Shown one piece after another: positions 15,356 to 24,145 of a DNA stretch of 37,730 nt. Position 1 is the stretch's first letter. Each line of letters starts with the position of its first letter. A program made the position numbers and the translations under genes. The notes under the pieces were generated by a model. The model was not told the origin of the DNA, searched no databases, and saw only the letters and a program-made list of their open reading frames with translations. Origin of the DNA: Sphaerisporangium melleum (lineage in GTDB: Bacteria; Actinomycetota; Actinomycetes; Streptosporangiales; Streptosporangiaceae); assembly GCF_014646695.1 (NCBI RefSeq), contig NZ_BMNT01000061.1:1-37730 (forward strand), in the 5' to 3' direction.

Positions 15356-16291
15356 TCAGCCCGTCACGGCGAAGTGCCGGACCGGAGCGGGCTTCTGGTA
15401 GTGCTTCTTGTAGTGCTTGTAGTGCGGCTTCTCGTGGTGCTTGTGCATCGGCATCCAGCGGTGCCTGCGGGAGTCCCAGTACTCGCGGTGGCCGCCGCCG
15501 TTGTCGGAGAACCCCTCGATGTACCGGCGGATGCCGCGGTCGAGCAGGATGGTGTTCCTGTCGTCGTTGCGCCACCACTTGTCGCAGCGCTCACGGAGCC
15601 TCTTCCACTCCTCCTTGGTGTGGTGCTGGGAGATGTGGTGGCGGTCCTCGGCGTCCCTGAGGCGCCGGCAGTGCCGGGCGAGACCTTCGTCCTCGTCATC
15701 CTCGTGGACGACCGTGGGGTCCTCGGTCTCCTCCTCCTCGTCGGCGTCCTTCGCACCGTCGACCTTCGAGGGCACGACCTTCTTGCCGTCCACCAGGTCG
15801 ACGACCTGGATGAGCGGGTTGGAGGTGCTGGTGCCGAAGGACGCGTTGCCCACGTACGTCGCCGTGAGCGTGTGCGAGCCCTGGGTCAGGTTGACGGTGA
15901 TGCTCGCCTGGCCGATGCCCGTCAGCGGGGCGGAGCCGATGAGCACGCCGTTGTCCAGGAAGTTGACCGTCCCGGTCACCACGAGGCTGCCGGTGGTCGG
16001 GGCGACCGTGGCGGTGAGCGTGATCGGGTGTCCCTTGGGCGACGGGTTGCGTGAGGAGGTCAGCTGGGTCGTGGTTCCGATCGGCTGCCGGGCGACGGCG
16101 GCGTGGCCGGATGTGACGGGCCCGGCCGGAAGCAGGGATGCCGCCTTGCCGAGGTCCTGTGGTGCCGTCGCGCTCGCGCTGCTGGGTGCCACGGCGAGTG
16201 CGCCCATCGCGAGAGCGCCCGTGAGAGCTGCAGTCAGCCATGAACGACCGACATTACGTTGGATAGACCGTGGGTGACCGACGTCTTTCAT
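15356..16291 (-). CDS. Secreted Ig-like domain protein with acidic segment and His/Lys/Tyr-rich tail
   Basis: This 311-residue protein starts at ATG 16291 behind AAGGA (7-base spacing). It has a signal peptide (about 1-42) and one bacterial Ig-like domain of the Big_3_5 type (about 70-160; TTTQLTSSRNPSPKGHPITL, VTGTVNFLDNGVLIGS, GSHTLTATYVGNASF). Next comes a highly acidic stretch (about 180-205, runs of Glu/Asp), then a basic helical region with two Cys, ending in a tail of about 35 residues dominated by His, Lys and Tyr (HKHHEKPHYKHYKKHY). Such Ig domains usually act as stalks in cell-surface proteins. The tail could bind metal or anionic wall polymers. I recognise no catalytic domain after the Ig fold. 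It has its own terminator and a long upstream region. Confidence 0.85.
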   Translation of the reverse strand: MKDVGHPRSIQRNVGRSWLTAALTGALAMGALAVAPSSASATAPQDLGKAASLLPAGPVTSGHAAVARQPIGTTTQLTSSRNPSPKGHPITLTATVAPTTGSLVVTGTVNFLDNGVLIGSAPLTGIGQASITVNLTQGSHTLTATYVGNASFGTSTSNPLIQVVDLVDGKKVVPSKVDGAKDADEEEETEDPTVVHEDDEDEGLARHCRRLRDAEDRHHISQHHTKEEWKRLRERCDKWWRNDDRNTILLDRGIRRYIEGFSDNGGGHREYWDSRRHRWMPMHKHHEKPHYKHYKKHYQKPAPVRHFAVTG

Positions 16292-16814
16292 AAAGCGGTC
16301 CTTTTCTTTTTGCAGTTCAAAGTAAAGGAGCACCTCGATGCTGGCGCGCCTGCACGTCCGACCCTACTCATGCTCGACGTCGATACCGTTGTCCGACATG
16401 CGGGAGATTCGCGCGAGCGGCGAGTTAATTGCAAAAAATAGAAGGTGGCTAGTCGGTCATTTTTCGTGATAAGTCGGGCGGGCCACTGGTCCCCACCGGC
16501 TCGGAAGCGCCTACGGCTGCGGGGAAACCGTCACTTGCCGGAAATCGGGCGAGCCGGGACGCCGGCCGAGACCGGCGCGCCGGATTTCTTTGGTGGCCGG
16601 CGTGTCGGCGTCGGTGATATGAGGTGATTCGGGAGTGATGGCGGTCTTTTCCAATAACCGCCGATAAGCGGCGGAAATGTGGAGGAACGCGATCCATGCG
16701 GAGGAGATGAGAGGAGCGCGGCTCTCTGGCAGAGATGTGCGCGGCCGGGGGTTCACTCTTCGGGGCGCCGGGCGCCGCACCGATCCCGAAGAGAGGCCGG
16801 GATAGGGTTCGGCC
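16292..16814. other. Gene-free 523 bp with nested palindrome, divergent leaders
   Basis: This is the leader region of the secreted Ig-like gene (left) and the MDR oxidoreductase (right). An AT-rich patch at about 16425-16475 is a likely promoter zone. A structured element lies at 16559-16603: ACGCCGGCC pairs with GGCCGGCGT, and the 12-base palindrome CCGGCGCGCCGG (16572-16583) sits inside. I do not recognise it as a known riboswitch. No credible gene is seen. Confidence 0.45.
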
Positions 16815-17789
16815 ATGTTCGCCGTGACATGCACACGTACCGATCGGGACGATCCCGCGTCCGGACTCACGCTGGGAGAGGTTCCCGAGCCGAAGGTTCC
16901 CGAGGGGTGGACCACGGTCAGAGTGCGGGCCACCGCCCTCAACCACCACGATCTGTGGACGCTCAGGGGCGTCGGCATCCGCCAGGACCGGCTGCCGATC
17001 ATCCTCGGCTGTGACGCGTCCGGCCTGGACGAGGACGGCAACGAGGTCATCGTCCACTCGGTGATCGGCACCCCGGTCGAGGGGGACGAGACGCTGGATC
17101 CGAAGCGTTCGCTGCTGTCGGAGCAGTACGACGGCACGTTCGCCGAGCGGGTCGCGGTGCCGCGCCGCAATCTCGTGCCGAAACCCGCGGAGCTGTCGTT
17201 CGAGGAGGCCGCCTGCCTGCCGACGGCCTGGCTGACCGCCTACCGCATGCTGTTTGAGAAGTCCGGGCTGCAGCCGGGGTCCACGGTGCTCGTCCAGGGG
17301 GCCGGAGGCGGGGTGGCGACCGCGCTCATCGCGCTCGGCCGCGCGGGCGGCTACCGGATGTGGGCGACGAGCAGGTCCGCGGAGAAGCGGGCGAGGGCGC
17401 TGGACCTCGGCGCCGACCAGGTGTTCGAGCCCGGCGCCCGCCTGCCCGAGCGGGTCGGCGCGGTGATGGAGACGGTGGGGCAGGCGACCTGGGACCACTC
17501 GCTGAAGTCGCTGCGCCCCGGTGGCCGCATCGTGGTCAGCGGGGCGACGAGCGGCGCCGTGCCGCCGGCCGACCTCAACCGGGTGTTCTTCCTGCAGCTG
17601 TCGGTGGTGGGCTCGACGATGGGGACGCGCGACCAGCTCGGCCGGCTGGCGACGTTCCTGGCGCAGACCGGCGTACGCCCCCTCGTCGATCGGGTGCTGC
17701 CGCTCGACCAGGCTGCGGAGGGGTTCGCCGCGCTGGAGCGGGGCGACGTCTTCGGAAAGATCGTTTTCACGCCGCCCGCGAGCGGCTGA
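16815..17789 (+). CDS. Quinone oxidoreductase-like MDR family enzyme
   Basis: The 324-residue protein is a medium-chain dehydrogenase/reductase. It has a GroES-like N-terminal domain (about 20-125; TALNHHDLWTLRG, ILGCDASG) and a Rossmann domain with QGAGGGVATA at 161-170 for NADPH binding. The later GGRIVVSGATSG and the C-terminal VFGKIVF are typical. The four-Cys structural zinc lobe of classical alcohol dehydrogenases is absent, which places it with the quinone-oxidoreductase/zinc-poor branch. The substrate is not predictable. The ATG follows an AGGG eight bases away. It converges on the small proline-rich minus-strand gene with a 23-base overlap. No partner pathway gene is adjacent. Confidence 0.9.
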   Translation: MFAVTCTRTDRDDPASGLTLGEVPEPKVPEGWTTVRVRATALNHHDLWTLRGVGIRQDRLPIILGCDASGLDEDGNEVIVHSVIGTPVEGDETLDPKRSLLSEQYDGTFAERVAVPRRNLVPKPAELSFEEAACLPTAWLTAYRMLFEKSGLQPGSTVLVQGAGGGVATALIALGRAGGYRMWATSRSAEKRARALDLGADQVFEPGARLPERVGAVMETVGQATWDHSLKSLRPGGRIVVSGATSGAVPPADLNRVFFLQLSVVGSTMGTRDQLGRLATFLAQTGVRPLVDRVLPLDQAAEGFAALERGDVFGKIVFTPPASG

Positions 17790-18090
17790 CCGGTTCCGGA
17801 TCAGGCGGTTCCGGAGCGGACGGCCGCGGACCGGACGGGCCGGGCAGGGCTTCCGCGGCCAGCCCCTGAGGGCTGGACCGGCCCGGAGTGAGCTCCGGGG
17901 CGGACGGCTCGGAGCTCACGGTGTCCGGGATGATCGCGGGTGAGAGCGGACCGGGTGCCACCGGGCCGAGGGCGGACGGAGCCGGCAGGACGGGTCGTCC
18001 GGCCGGCTCGCCGGCCCTGACGGTCTCCGGCGGGACGAGCTCCACCCGGCCGCGGAGCAGCAGCGGCGGGCGAAGGCCGTACACGATCAT
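17767..18090 (-). CDS. Small Pro-rich hypothetical protein coupled to PadR gene
   Basis: A 107-residue open frame whose ATG (18090-18088) overlaps the stop of the PadR gene as ATGA, the usual sign of translational coupling. Third codon positions are mostly G/C, as expected for a real gene here. It begins MIVYGLRPPLLLRGRVELVPPE and continues as a low-complexity Pro/Ser/Ala/Gly sequence with no domain or membrane segment that I recognise. Its end overlaps the convergent MDR gene by 23 bases. It would be the third gene of the DUF4097-PadR operon. It could also be a chance frame, since GC-rich DNA gives many. Confidence 0.4.
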   Translation of the reverse strand: MIVYGLRPPLLLRGRVELVPPETVRAGEPAGRPVLPAPSALGPVAPGPLSPAIIPDTVSSEPSAPELTPGRSSPQGLAAEALPGPSGPRPSAPEPPDPEPVSRSRAA

Positions 18091-18845
18091 CAGGGCAGCG
18101 CCGATCGGATGCGCCGGGCGGCCTCGTACAGGGCGTCCTGCGCTGTGGCCAGGGCGTCCTCGCTGACCGTGGACGCCGCGGCCGCGCCGTGGATCTCCTC
18201 GACGAACTCGGCGAGCATGCGCCCGAGCTCGGCGTCGTGGTCGCGCGAGCCGTGCCCCTCCCCGGCGACGCCCCACACCCCGCGCAGCCAGTCCTGCTTC
18301 AGGCGCTGGGTCTGCTCCTTCCAGGCGCGCTTCTGCCGCTCGAACTCCTGCTTCTGCTCCCGCCACGCCTGCTTCTGCTCCTGCCATGCCTGGCGGTGGT
18401 CGTCCCGGGCGGCGCGGAAGTCGTCCCTGGCCTGCCGCTGCTCCTCGTGGCCGGTCTGCCGTACCTCGCGGGCCATCTGGGTCAGCTCGTCGCGCAGCGA
18501 GCGCACGGTGTCGCGGACGTCCTCCTTGACCTCCCGGGCGATGTCGCGGACCGACTGGGAGATCTCCTGCTCCAGCTCGGCCAGCTCGTCCATGCGAGCC
18601 TCCAGCTCGGCCCGCCCCTTGGGAGTGACCGAGAAGACCTTCTTGCCGTCCACGACCTCGTGGGTCACCAGGCCCTCCTCCTCCAGCCGGGCCAGGCGCG
18701 GATAAATCGTGCCAGGGGAGGGCGAGTAGACGCCGAGGAAGCGGTCCTGCAGGAGGCGGATGACCTCGTAGCCGTGCCGCGGGCTCTCCTCGAGCAGCTT
18801 GAGCAGGTACAGCCGGAGGCGTCCATGGGCGAAAACGGGGCTCAC
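18090..18845 (-). CDS. PadR family transcriptional regulator with long coiled-coil C-terminus
   Basis: The 251-residue protein has an N-terminal PadR winged helix (about 5-80; LRLYLLKLLEESPRHGYEVIRLL, then SPGTIYPRLARLEEEGLV and VTPKGRAEL). A long Glu/Arg/Gln-rich region (about 85-190) follows, with regular charged heptads (QAWQEQKQAWREQKQEFERQ) that should form a coiled coil for dimerisation. PadR proteins are repressors that respond to small molecules or stress. GTG start at 18845 overlaps the stop of the upstream DUF4097 gene by 4 bases (GTGA). The shared promoter carries two copies of GATRTATCGCGT, a plausible autoregulatory operator. The coiled coil is longer than in typical PadR proteins (about 110-190 residues in all). 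Confidence 0.92.
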   Translation of the reverse strand: MSPVFAHGRLRLYLLKLLEESPRHGYEVIRLLQDRFLGVYSPSPGTIYPRLARLEEEGLVTHEVVDGKKVFSVTPKGRAELEARMDELAELEQEISQSVRDIAREVKEDVRDTVRSLRDELTQMAREVRQTGHEEQRQARDDFRAARDDHRQAWQEQKQAWREQKQEFERQKRAWKEQTQRLKQDWLRGVWGVAGEGHGSRDHDAELGRMLAEFVEEIHGAAAASTVSEDALATAQDALYEAARRIRSALP

Positions 18846-19636
18846 TGGTCTCTCCTCAGTAGCGTCACATCGGCCGACACGGTGGTGGCCGACAGCGAGG
18901 CCATCCCGCCGCCGAGCCGGCCGGCCACCGACCTGAGGCCGGGGCGGCTGGTGTCCTTCAGGCCGGGGAAGGCGGTGTGCAGGCGGCCGGACGTCGAGCG
19001 CAGGGTCACGTCGGCGTCGGCCGAGCCGGGCAGCCGCACCATGAGCGCGCCGGAGACGCTGTGCAGGGTGACGTGACCGGTCGGCGGCAGCTCCAGGTCG
19101 GCGGTGATCCGGCCGGAGACGGTGTTGGCGCGCAGGCGGCGCGGCGTGCCGCCGGCCACGGTGAGCTCACCGGAGACGCTGGTGAACGACAGATCGCCGG
19201 CCAGGCCGCGCGTCTCGACCTGGCCGGACACGGTCTCGGCTCCGATCTCGCCGCTGACCCCGTCCAGGACGATCTCGCCGGACACGCTCTTGACGTCGGT
19301 GCGCCGCTCGAAGCCCGCGACCACCGCCGAGGCGGAGATCACCCCTGCCTGCACGGGGCAGTCCTTGGGGACGGTCAGGGTCAGGGTGATCTCCCGGGAG
19401 CCCGGCCGCAGCCAGCCGAGGATGCCGTCCCAGGTCAGATCCTTGTACGCGACGGTCAGCCGGCCGTCGTCGTCCTGCTCGACCAGCAGCGGCGGGGTGT
19501 GGATGTCGCTCACCTCCAGGCTCGGCGGCCCATCGCTGGCGAGGACGGCGAGGCGCCCGGCCACGATGCGGACGCTGAGCGCGCTCACCGCCTCGAAGGT
19601 GAGTTTCTCCGGCTTCTCGATCGTCCACTTGGGCAT
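18842..19636 (-). CDS. DUF4097 family beta-strand repeat protein
   Basis: A 264-residue protein made of short repeating beta segments, visible as recurring S-x-SG-x or V-SG-x units: VKSVSGEIVLDGVSGEIGAETVSGQVETRGL, SFTSVSGELTV, ANTVSGRITAD, LHSVSGALMV, LRSTSGRLHT. These predict the right-handed beta-helix or solenoid of DUF4097 (adhesin-like) proteins. No signal peptide is present, so it is probably cytosolic; its function is unknown. ATG 19636 is chosen because MPKWTIEKPEKLTF is the family-like N-terminus; a leaderless ATG at 19690 in the same frame is also possible. It is first in the operon with padR and precedes it with a GTGA overlap. Confidence 0.85.
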   Translation of the reverse strand: MPKWTIEKPEKLTFEAVSALSVRIVAGRLAVLASDGPPSLEVSDIHTPPLLVEQDDDGRLTVAYKDLTWDGILGWLRPGSREITLTLTVPKDCPVQAGVISASAVVAGFERRTDVKSVSGEIVLDGVSGEIGAETVSGQVETRGLAGDLSFTSVSGELTVAGGTPRRLRANTVSGRITADLELPPTGHVTLHSVSGALMVRLPGSADADVTLRSTSGRLHTAFPGLKDTSRPGLRSVAGRLGGGMASLSATTVSADVTLLRRDQ

Positions 19637-19690
19637 GGCCTCGCCCTTCGACGGCGTCAGGGGGACGGTTGTCCGGTGTCCTACTTCCAT

Positions 19691-19740
19691 GAAACACGAT
19701 ATATCGCGTCAGCCAGAAGTCAAGATGTATCGCGTTATCG
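19691..19740 (-). promoter_or_regulatory. Promoter and PadR-type operator repeats of DUF4097-padR operon
   Basis: On the minus strand TTGACT (19718-19723) and TATCGT (19696-19701) form a -35/-10 pair with 16-base spacing. A direct repeat reads GATATATCGCGT at 19698-19709 and GATGTATCGCGT at 19724-19735, offset by 26 bases. The first covers the -10 and contains the palindrome CGATATATCG (19697-19706); the second lies just upstream of the -35. ATATATCG-like sites are typical of PadR operators, so autoregulation is likely. Confidence 0.65.
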
Positions 19741-19776
19741 TCCCGTCAGGCCGTGACCTGGGCGGCCCGCGTCCGG

Positions 19777-19956
19777 TCAGTCGTCCTCGTCGTCGTCCAG
19801 GCGGGCGAGCCAGGTGGCCAGCCGCTCCACCGGGACCTCGAACTCCGGGTTGAGGTCGACGAACTCGCGCAGCCGCTCGGCCAGCCAGGTGATGCCGATC
19901 TCCTCCTCGCCGCGCCGTTCGACGAGCTCCTCGATGCCCCTGTCGGTGAAGTACAT
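19777..19956 (-). CDS. DUF6104 family small protein
   Basis: A 59-residue acidic protein, MYFTDRGIEELVERRGEEE... ending in LATWLARLDDDEDD. The pattern MYFTDRGIEELxxRRGEEE, WLAExLRxFVDLNPxFEVPVERLATWLARLDD is the DUF6104 family, which in actinomycetes lies next to kgd/sucA; its function is not known. ATG 19956 follows a GGAGAGG site; an upstream in-frame ATG at 19989 would extend it by 11 unconserved residues. It lies 107 bases downstream of kgd on the same strand, with a strong hairpin between, so expression from kgd read-through would be attenuated. Its small size and acidic helix content suggest a binding partner or regulator; this is inference. Confidence 0.85.
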   Translation of the reverse strand: MYFTDRGIEELVERRGEEEIGITWLAERLREFVDLNPEFEVPVERLATWLARLDDDEDD

Positions 19957-19993
19957 CTCTTCCTCTCCGTCGCTGAAATATGCGGACATACGG

Positions 19994-20028
19994 GGAAGTC
20001 CCCCACAGGGGGCCTGTGGGGGACTTCC
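19994..20028 (-). terminator. Strong hairpin between kgd and DUF6104
   Basis: GGAAGTCCCCCACAGG (19994-20009) pairs perfectly with CCTGTGGGGGACTTCC (20013-20028), a 16-bp stem with a 3-base loop. It starts 35 bases past the kgd stop and ends 38 bases before the DUF6104 start. No U-tract follows, which is common for actinobacterial terminators. Confidence 0.8.
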
Positions 20029-20063
20029 GTGGGACCGATCGATCGAGGCGCTCCGCCGCTCGG

Positions 20064-23000
20064 CTACGCGAAGGACTCGCTGATGATGTGCTCGATCTCG
20101 GCGTCGTGCGCGGCGTGCGAGCCGGTCGCCGGGGAGGAGTTGGCCGCACGGGAGACCCGGCGCAGCCGCCGGCCGTCGAGCAGGCCCGGCTCCTCAGTGA
20201 GCTTGAGCGTGAGGTACGGCCACGGGCCCATGTTGATCGGCTCGTCCTGCGCCCAGACCAGCTCGACATCGGCGCCGTACCGGGACAGCTCCTTGCGCAG
20301 CTCCTCGGCCGGGAACGGGTAGAGCCGCTCCAGGCGGACCACCGCGATGTCGGTCTTCCCCTGCTTCTCGCGCGCGGCGGCCAGGTCGTAGTAGACGCGA
20401 CCGGAGCACAGCACCACCCGCCGGACGTTCGACGGGTCCACGGTGCTGTCACCGAGCACCGGGCGGAAGGCGCCGGAGGTGAACTCGGCCGTCGCCGAGG
20501 CCGCCGCCCGCAGCCGCAGCAGGGACTTGGGCGTGAACACCACCAGCGGCCGGTGCCGGCCCGACAGCACCTGCCAGCGCAGCAGGTGGAAGTAGTTCGC
20601 CGGGGTGGTCGGCTGGGCGACGGTCATGTTGTCCAGCGCGCACAGCTGCAGGAACCGCTCGATGCGGGCCGAGGAGTGGTCGGGGCCCTGGCCCTCGTAG
20701 CCGTGCGGCAGCAGCAGCACGACCGACGAACGCTGGCCCCACTTCTGCTCACCCGAGGAGATGAACTCGTCGATGATCGACTGGGCGCCGTTGGCGAAGT
20801 CGCCGAACTGCGCCTCCCAGGCCACCAGGGCGTCCGGCCGCACGACGCTGTAGCCGTACTCGAAGCCCATGGCCGCGAACTCCGACAGCAGCGAGTCGTA
20901 GACGTAGAACTTCGTGGTGCCCTGGTTGAAGGCCTTCAGCGGGGTGTGGTCGCCGCCGGTGACCCGGTCGACCAGGACGGCGTGCCGCTGGCCGAACGTG
21001 CCGCGCCGGGAGTCCTGCCCGACGAGGCGGACCGGGTGGCCATCGATCAGCAGGGAGCCGAAGGCCAGGGTCTCGCCCATGGCCCAGTCGATGGCGTCCT
21101 CGGTGACCATCTGGCCGCGGCGCTGCAGCACCGGAGCCAGACGCGGGTGGACGGTGAAGCCCTCGGGCAGGGTGAGCTGGGTCTCGACGACCCGCTTGAC
21201 CACCTCTTCGCCGATGCCCGTCGGGGTGTCGTCGTGCGACCACGGCACGACCTCGTCGGCGGCGGGCTTGACGACGGCGCCCGGCTCCAGGGGCTTCTTG
21301 CCGGCCTCGCGGGTCTCGGTGAAGGCCCGCTCGAGCTGCTCCTGGTAGTCGCGCAGCGCCTGCTCGGCCTCCTCCACGGTGATGTCGCCACGCCCGATCA
21401 GCGCCTCGGTGTACAGCTTGCGGATCGACCGCTTGGCGTCGATCAGGTCGTACATCAGCGGCTGGGTGAAGCTCGGGTTGTCGGTCTCGTTGTGCCCGCG
21501 GCGGCGGTAGCACACGAGGTCGATGACGACGTCCTTGCGGAACTTCTGGCGGTACTCGTAGGCGAGCTGGCCCACGCGGACCACGGCCTCGGGGTCGTCG
21601 CCGTTCACGTGGAAGATCGGTGCCTGGATCATGCGGGCCACGTCGGTGGCGTACACGCTGGACCGCGAGGAGGCGGGCGAGGTGGTGAAGCCGACCTGGT
21701 TGTTCACCACGACGTGGACGGTGCCGCCGGTGCGGTAGCCGCGCAGCTGCGACAGGTGCAGCGTCTCGGCCACCACGCCCTGCCCGGCGAACGCCGCGTC
21801 GCCGTGCACGAGCACCGGCAGGACGGTGAAGCCCTCCTCGCCGCGCTCCAGAAGGTCCTGCTTGGCGCGCACCACGCCTTCGAGGACCGGGTCGACGGCC
21901 TCCAGGTGGGAGGGGTTCGCCACCACCGAGGCGCCGATCTTCTTGCCGCTCGGGGTGGTGAAGTCGCCCGACGCGCCGAGGTGGTACTTCACGTCGCCCG
22001 AGCCGTGCGCGCTGCGCGGATCGATGTTGCCCTCGAACTCGCCGAACACCTGTGCGTAGGACTTGCCGACGATGTTGGCCAGGACGTTCAGCCGGCCGCG
22101 GTGGGCCATGCCGATGACGACCTCGTCGAGGTCCTCCTCGGCGGCGGAGCTGATCACCGAGTCGAGCAGCGGGATCAGCGACTCGCCGCCCTCCAGCGAG
22201 AAGCGCTTCTGCCCGACGTACTTGGTCTGCAGGAAGGTCTCGAACGCCTCGGAGGTGTTGAGCCGGCGCAGGATGTGCAGCTGCTCCTCGCGGCTCGGCT
22301 TGGCGTGCGGCTTCTCGACCTTGCTCTGGATCCAGGCCCGCTCTTCGGGGTTCTGGATGTGCATGTACTCGATGCCGACGGTGCGGCAGTAGGAGTCGCG
22401 CAGCACGCCGAGGATGTCGCGCAGCTTCATCAGCGGCTTGCCGCCGAAGCCGCCGGTGGCGAACTCCCGCTCGAGGTCCCACAGGGTGAGCCCGTGCGAC
22501 TTGATGTCGAGGTCGGGGTGCTTGCGCTGGTTGTACTCGAGCGGGTCGGTGTCGGCCATGAGGTGGCCGCGCACGCGGTAGGCGTGGATCAGCTCGATGA
22601 CGCGGGCGGACTTGGCCACGTCGTCGTCATGGGTGGCCGAGATGTCCTGCACCCAGCGGACCGGCTCGTAGGGGATGCGCAGCGACTGGAAGATGTCGTC
22701 GTAGAAGCCGTTCTCACCGAGCAGGAGCTGGTGGATGCGGCGCAGGAACTCGCCCGACTGCGCGCCCTGGATGATGCGGTGGTCGTAGGTGCTGGTCAGC
22801 GTCATGACCTTGCTGACCGCGAGCCGGTTGAGCGTCTCGGGGGAGGCGCCCTGGTATTCGGCGGGGTACTCCATGGCGCCGACACCGATGATCGTGCCCT
22901 GGCCGGGCATCAGGCGGGGGACCGAGTGGACCGTGCCGATGGTGCCGGGGTTGGTGAGGCTGATCGTGGTGGCGGAGAAGTCGTCCACGCCGAGCTTGTT

Positions 23001-23774
23001 GCTGCGGGCCTTGCGGACGATCTCCTCGTACGCCGTCCAGAACTGGCGGAAGTCGAGGGTGTCGGCCTTCTTGATCGACGGGACGAGGAGCTGGCGGGTG
23101 CCGTCGCTCTTCTGCACGTCGATGGCGAGGCCCAGGCCGACGTGCTCGGGCTTGACCAGCACCGGCTTGCCGTCGACCTCGGTGTAGGAGTGGTTCATGT
23201 CCGGCATCGCCGACAGCGCCTTCACGATGGCGTAGCCGATGATGTGGGTGAACGACACCTTGCCACCCCGCCCGCGGGACAGGTGGTTGTTGATGACGAT
23301 GCGGTTGTCGATCAGGAGCTTGGCCGGCACGGCGCGGACGCTGGTGGCGGTGGGGACCGCCAGGCTGGCGTCCATGTTGGCCGCGGTTCGCGCGGCGGCG
23401 CCGCGCAGCCGGATCTCCTCGGCCCCGGACGAGACCGCGGTGGCCGCGGGCTTGTCCTTGTCGGGCTGAGCAGGAGGAGCAGGGGGAGCCGGGGTCGTCT
23501 TGGCGGCCTTGGGGGCGGCCTTCGCCGGCGCGGGTTGCGCGACCGGTGGTGCGGTGGCGGTGCCGGTTGCGGCTTCGGCCGTCGCGCCGTTGGACCCCGC
23601 GGGCGCCTGCGCGCGGCTCGTCCCGGACTCGGGGTTGTAGTCAGCGAAGAAGTTCCACCAGGCACGGTCGACAGACTCCGGGTCCTGGAGGTACTTCTGG
23701 TACAGCTCGTCGACAAGCCACTCGTTCTGCCCAAAGTTGGTCAGTGGGTTTGTCCGCGACGACTCAGACGACAC
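20064..23774 (-). CDS. kgd: Multifunctional 2-oxoglutarate metabolism enzyme (2-oxoglutarate decarboxylase/dehydrogenase E1 with E2-like domain)
   Basis: This 1236-residue protein has the actinobacterial Kgd layout. A short E1 N-terminal helix ([16 protein letters not shown]) is followed by an Ala/Pro linker (about 50-115) and an E2-like succinyltransferase domain (about 120-350, with DHRIIQG at 331-337). The ThDP-dependent E1 part runs from about 370 to the end (GMAHRGRLN 555-563, the ThDP motif from GDAAFAGQ at 658 to NNQVGF at 691-696, and later NCVEAQFGDF-like [10 protein letters not shown]). It lacks a lipoyl domain, as expected. In the TCA cycle it converts 2-oxoglutarate toward succinyl-CoA with partner E2/E3, or to succinic semialdehyde. 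GTG start, with GGAAGAGGG about 12 bases upstream. Length matches the mycobacterial enzyme (about 1230). Core metabolism, with ordinary codon use; DUF6104 lies downstream. Confidence 0.97.
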   Translation of the reverse strand: MSSESSRTNPLTNFGQNEWLVDELYQKYLQDPESVDRAWWNFFADYNPESGTSRAQAPAGSNGATAEAATGTATAPPVAQPAPAKAAPKAAKTTPAPPAPPAQPDKDKPAATAVSSGAEEIRLRGAAARTAANMDASLAVPTATSVRAVPAKLLIDNRIVINNHLSRGRGGKVSFTHIIGYAIVKALSAMPDMNHSYTEVDGKPVLVKPEHVGLGLAIDVQKSDGTRQLLVPSIKKADTLDFRQFWTAYEEIVRKARSNKLGVDDFSATTISLTNPGTIGTVHSVPRLMPGQGTIIGVGAMEYPAEYQGASPETLNRLAVSKVMTLTSTYDHRIIQGAQSGEFLRRIHQLLLGENGFYDDIFQSLRIPYEPVRWVQDISATHDDDVAKSARVIELIHAYRVRGHLMADTDPLEYNQRKHPDLDIKSHGLTLWDLEREFATGGFGGKPLMKLRDILGVLRDSYCRTVGIEYMHIQNPEERAWIQSKVEKPHAKPSREEQLHILRRLNTSEAFETFLQTKYVGQKRFSLEGGESLIPLLDSVISSAAEEDLDEVVIGMAHRGRLNVLANIVGKSYAQVFGEFEGNIDPRSAHGSGDVKYHLGASGDFTTPSGKKIGASVVANPSHLEAVDPVLEGVVRAKQDLLERGEEGFTVLPVLVHGDAAFAGQGVVAETLHLSQLRGYRTGGTVHVVVNNQVGFTTSPASSRSSVYATDVARMIQAPIFHVNGDDPEAVVRVGQLAYEYRQKFRKDVVIDLVCYRRRGHNETDNPSFTQPLMYDLIDAKRSIRKLYTEALIGRGDITVEEAEQALRDYQEQLERAFTETREAGKKPLEPGAVVKPAADEVVPWSHDDTPTGIGEEVVKRVVETQLTLPEGFTVHPRLAPVLQRRGQMVTEDAIDWAMGETLAFGSLLIDGHPVRLVGQDSRRGTFGQRHAVLVDRVTGGDHTPLKAFNQGTTKFYVYDSLLSEFAAMGFEYGYSVVRPDALVAWEAQFGDFANGAQSIIDEFISSGEQKWGQRSSVVLLLPHGYEGQGPDHSSARIERFLQLCALDNMTVAQPTTPANYFHLLRWQVLSGRHRPLVVFTPKSLLRLRAAASATAEFTSGAFRPVLGDSTVDPSNVRRVVLCSGRVYYDLAAAREKQGKTDIAVVRLERLYPFPAEELRKELSRYGADVELVWAQDEPINMGPWPYLTLKLTEEPGLLDGRRLRRVSRAANSSPATGSHAAHDAEIEHIISESFA

Positions 23775-24145
23775 GGCGGAAATCGCCCTCTTCCGCAGAT
23801 CGGCGTTGTTGATTAGAGAACCTGTCCAAGGCTACTCGCACGGTGAAGTGTCATGTGCGTCCTGGGCCGGGCTCACGGCCCGATCATCCCAGGACCGTTC
23901 AAACTGGTCACGCTCGCCTAGTCAGTCCGGGGGGTGAGGCCATGCTTACCTCCGGGGCCCGGTGTTCTCCCGTCCTCGCTACCAGCCTGCCTCATCCGGC
24001 CGCGGGAGGCCACCCGGCGGCGGCCACGGCGAGCGACGGCGGGCCCGGCCGGAGCCCCGGGCGGCGTGCGCGGGAGCCGGCAGGCGACGGGCGCCGGGCC
24101 GCGAAGAGTGAGACGAATTACAGCGGACTACAGCGCATGAGGTCC
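23775..24145. other. Gene-free 371 bp upstream of kgd
   Basis: This holds the kgd leader and promoter and the downstream end of the B3/4 gene. Small GGGCC/GGCCC inverted repeats occur near 23865-23883. I see no convincing -35/-10 pair and no gene. Confidence 0.45.

Noticed and set aside
14319-15578. A 419-codon minus-strand frame
   Set aside because: It is an Arg/Pro-rich shadow of the L,D-transpeptidase and Ig-like genes in another frame.
16292-16814. c-di-AMP (ydaO-type) riboswitch before a wall-related gene
   Set aside because: The leader is long and structured, but I could not match the conserved riboswitch core on either strand.
19980-23816. A 1278-codon open frame on the plus strand
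   Set aside because: It is the antisense of kgd; its Val/Leu/Gly-rich translation has no domain, while the minus strand has a complete Kgd with all motifs.
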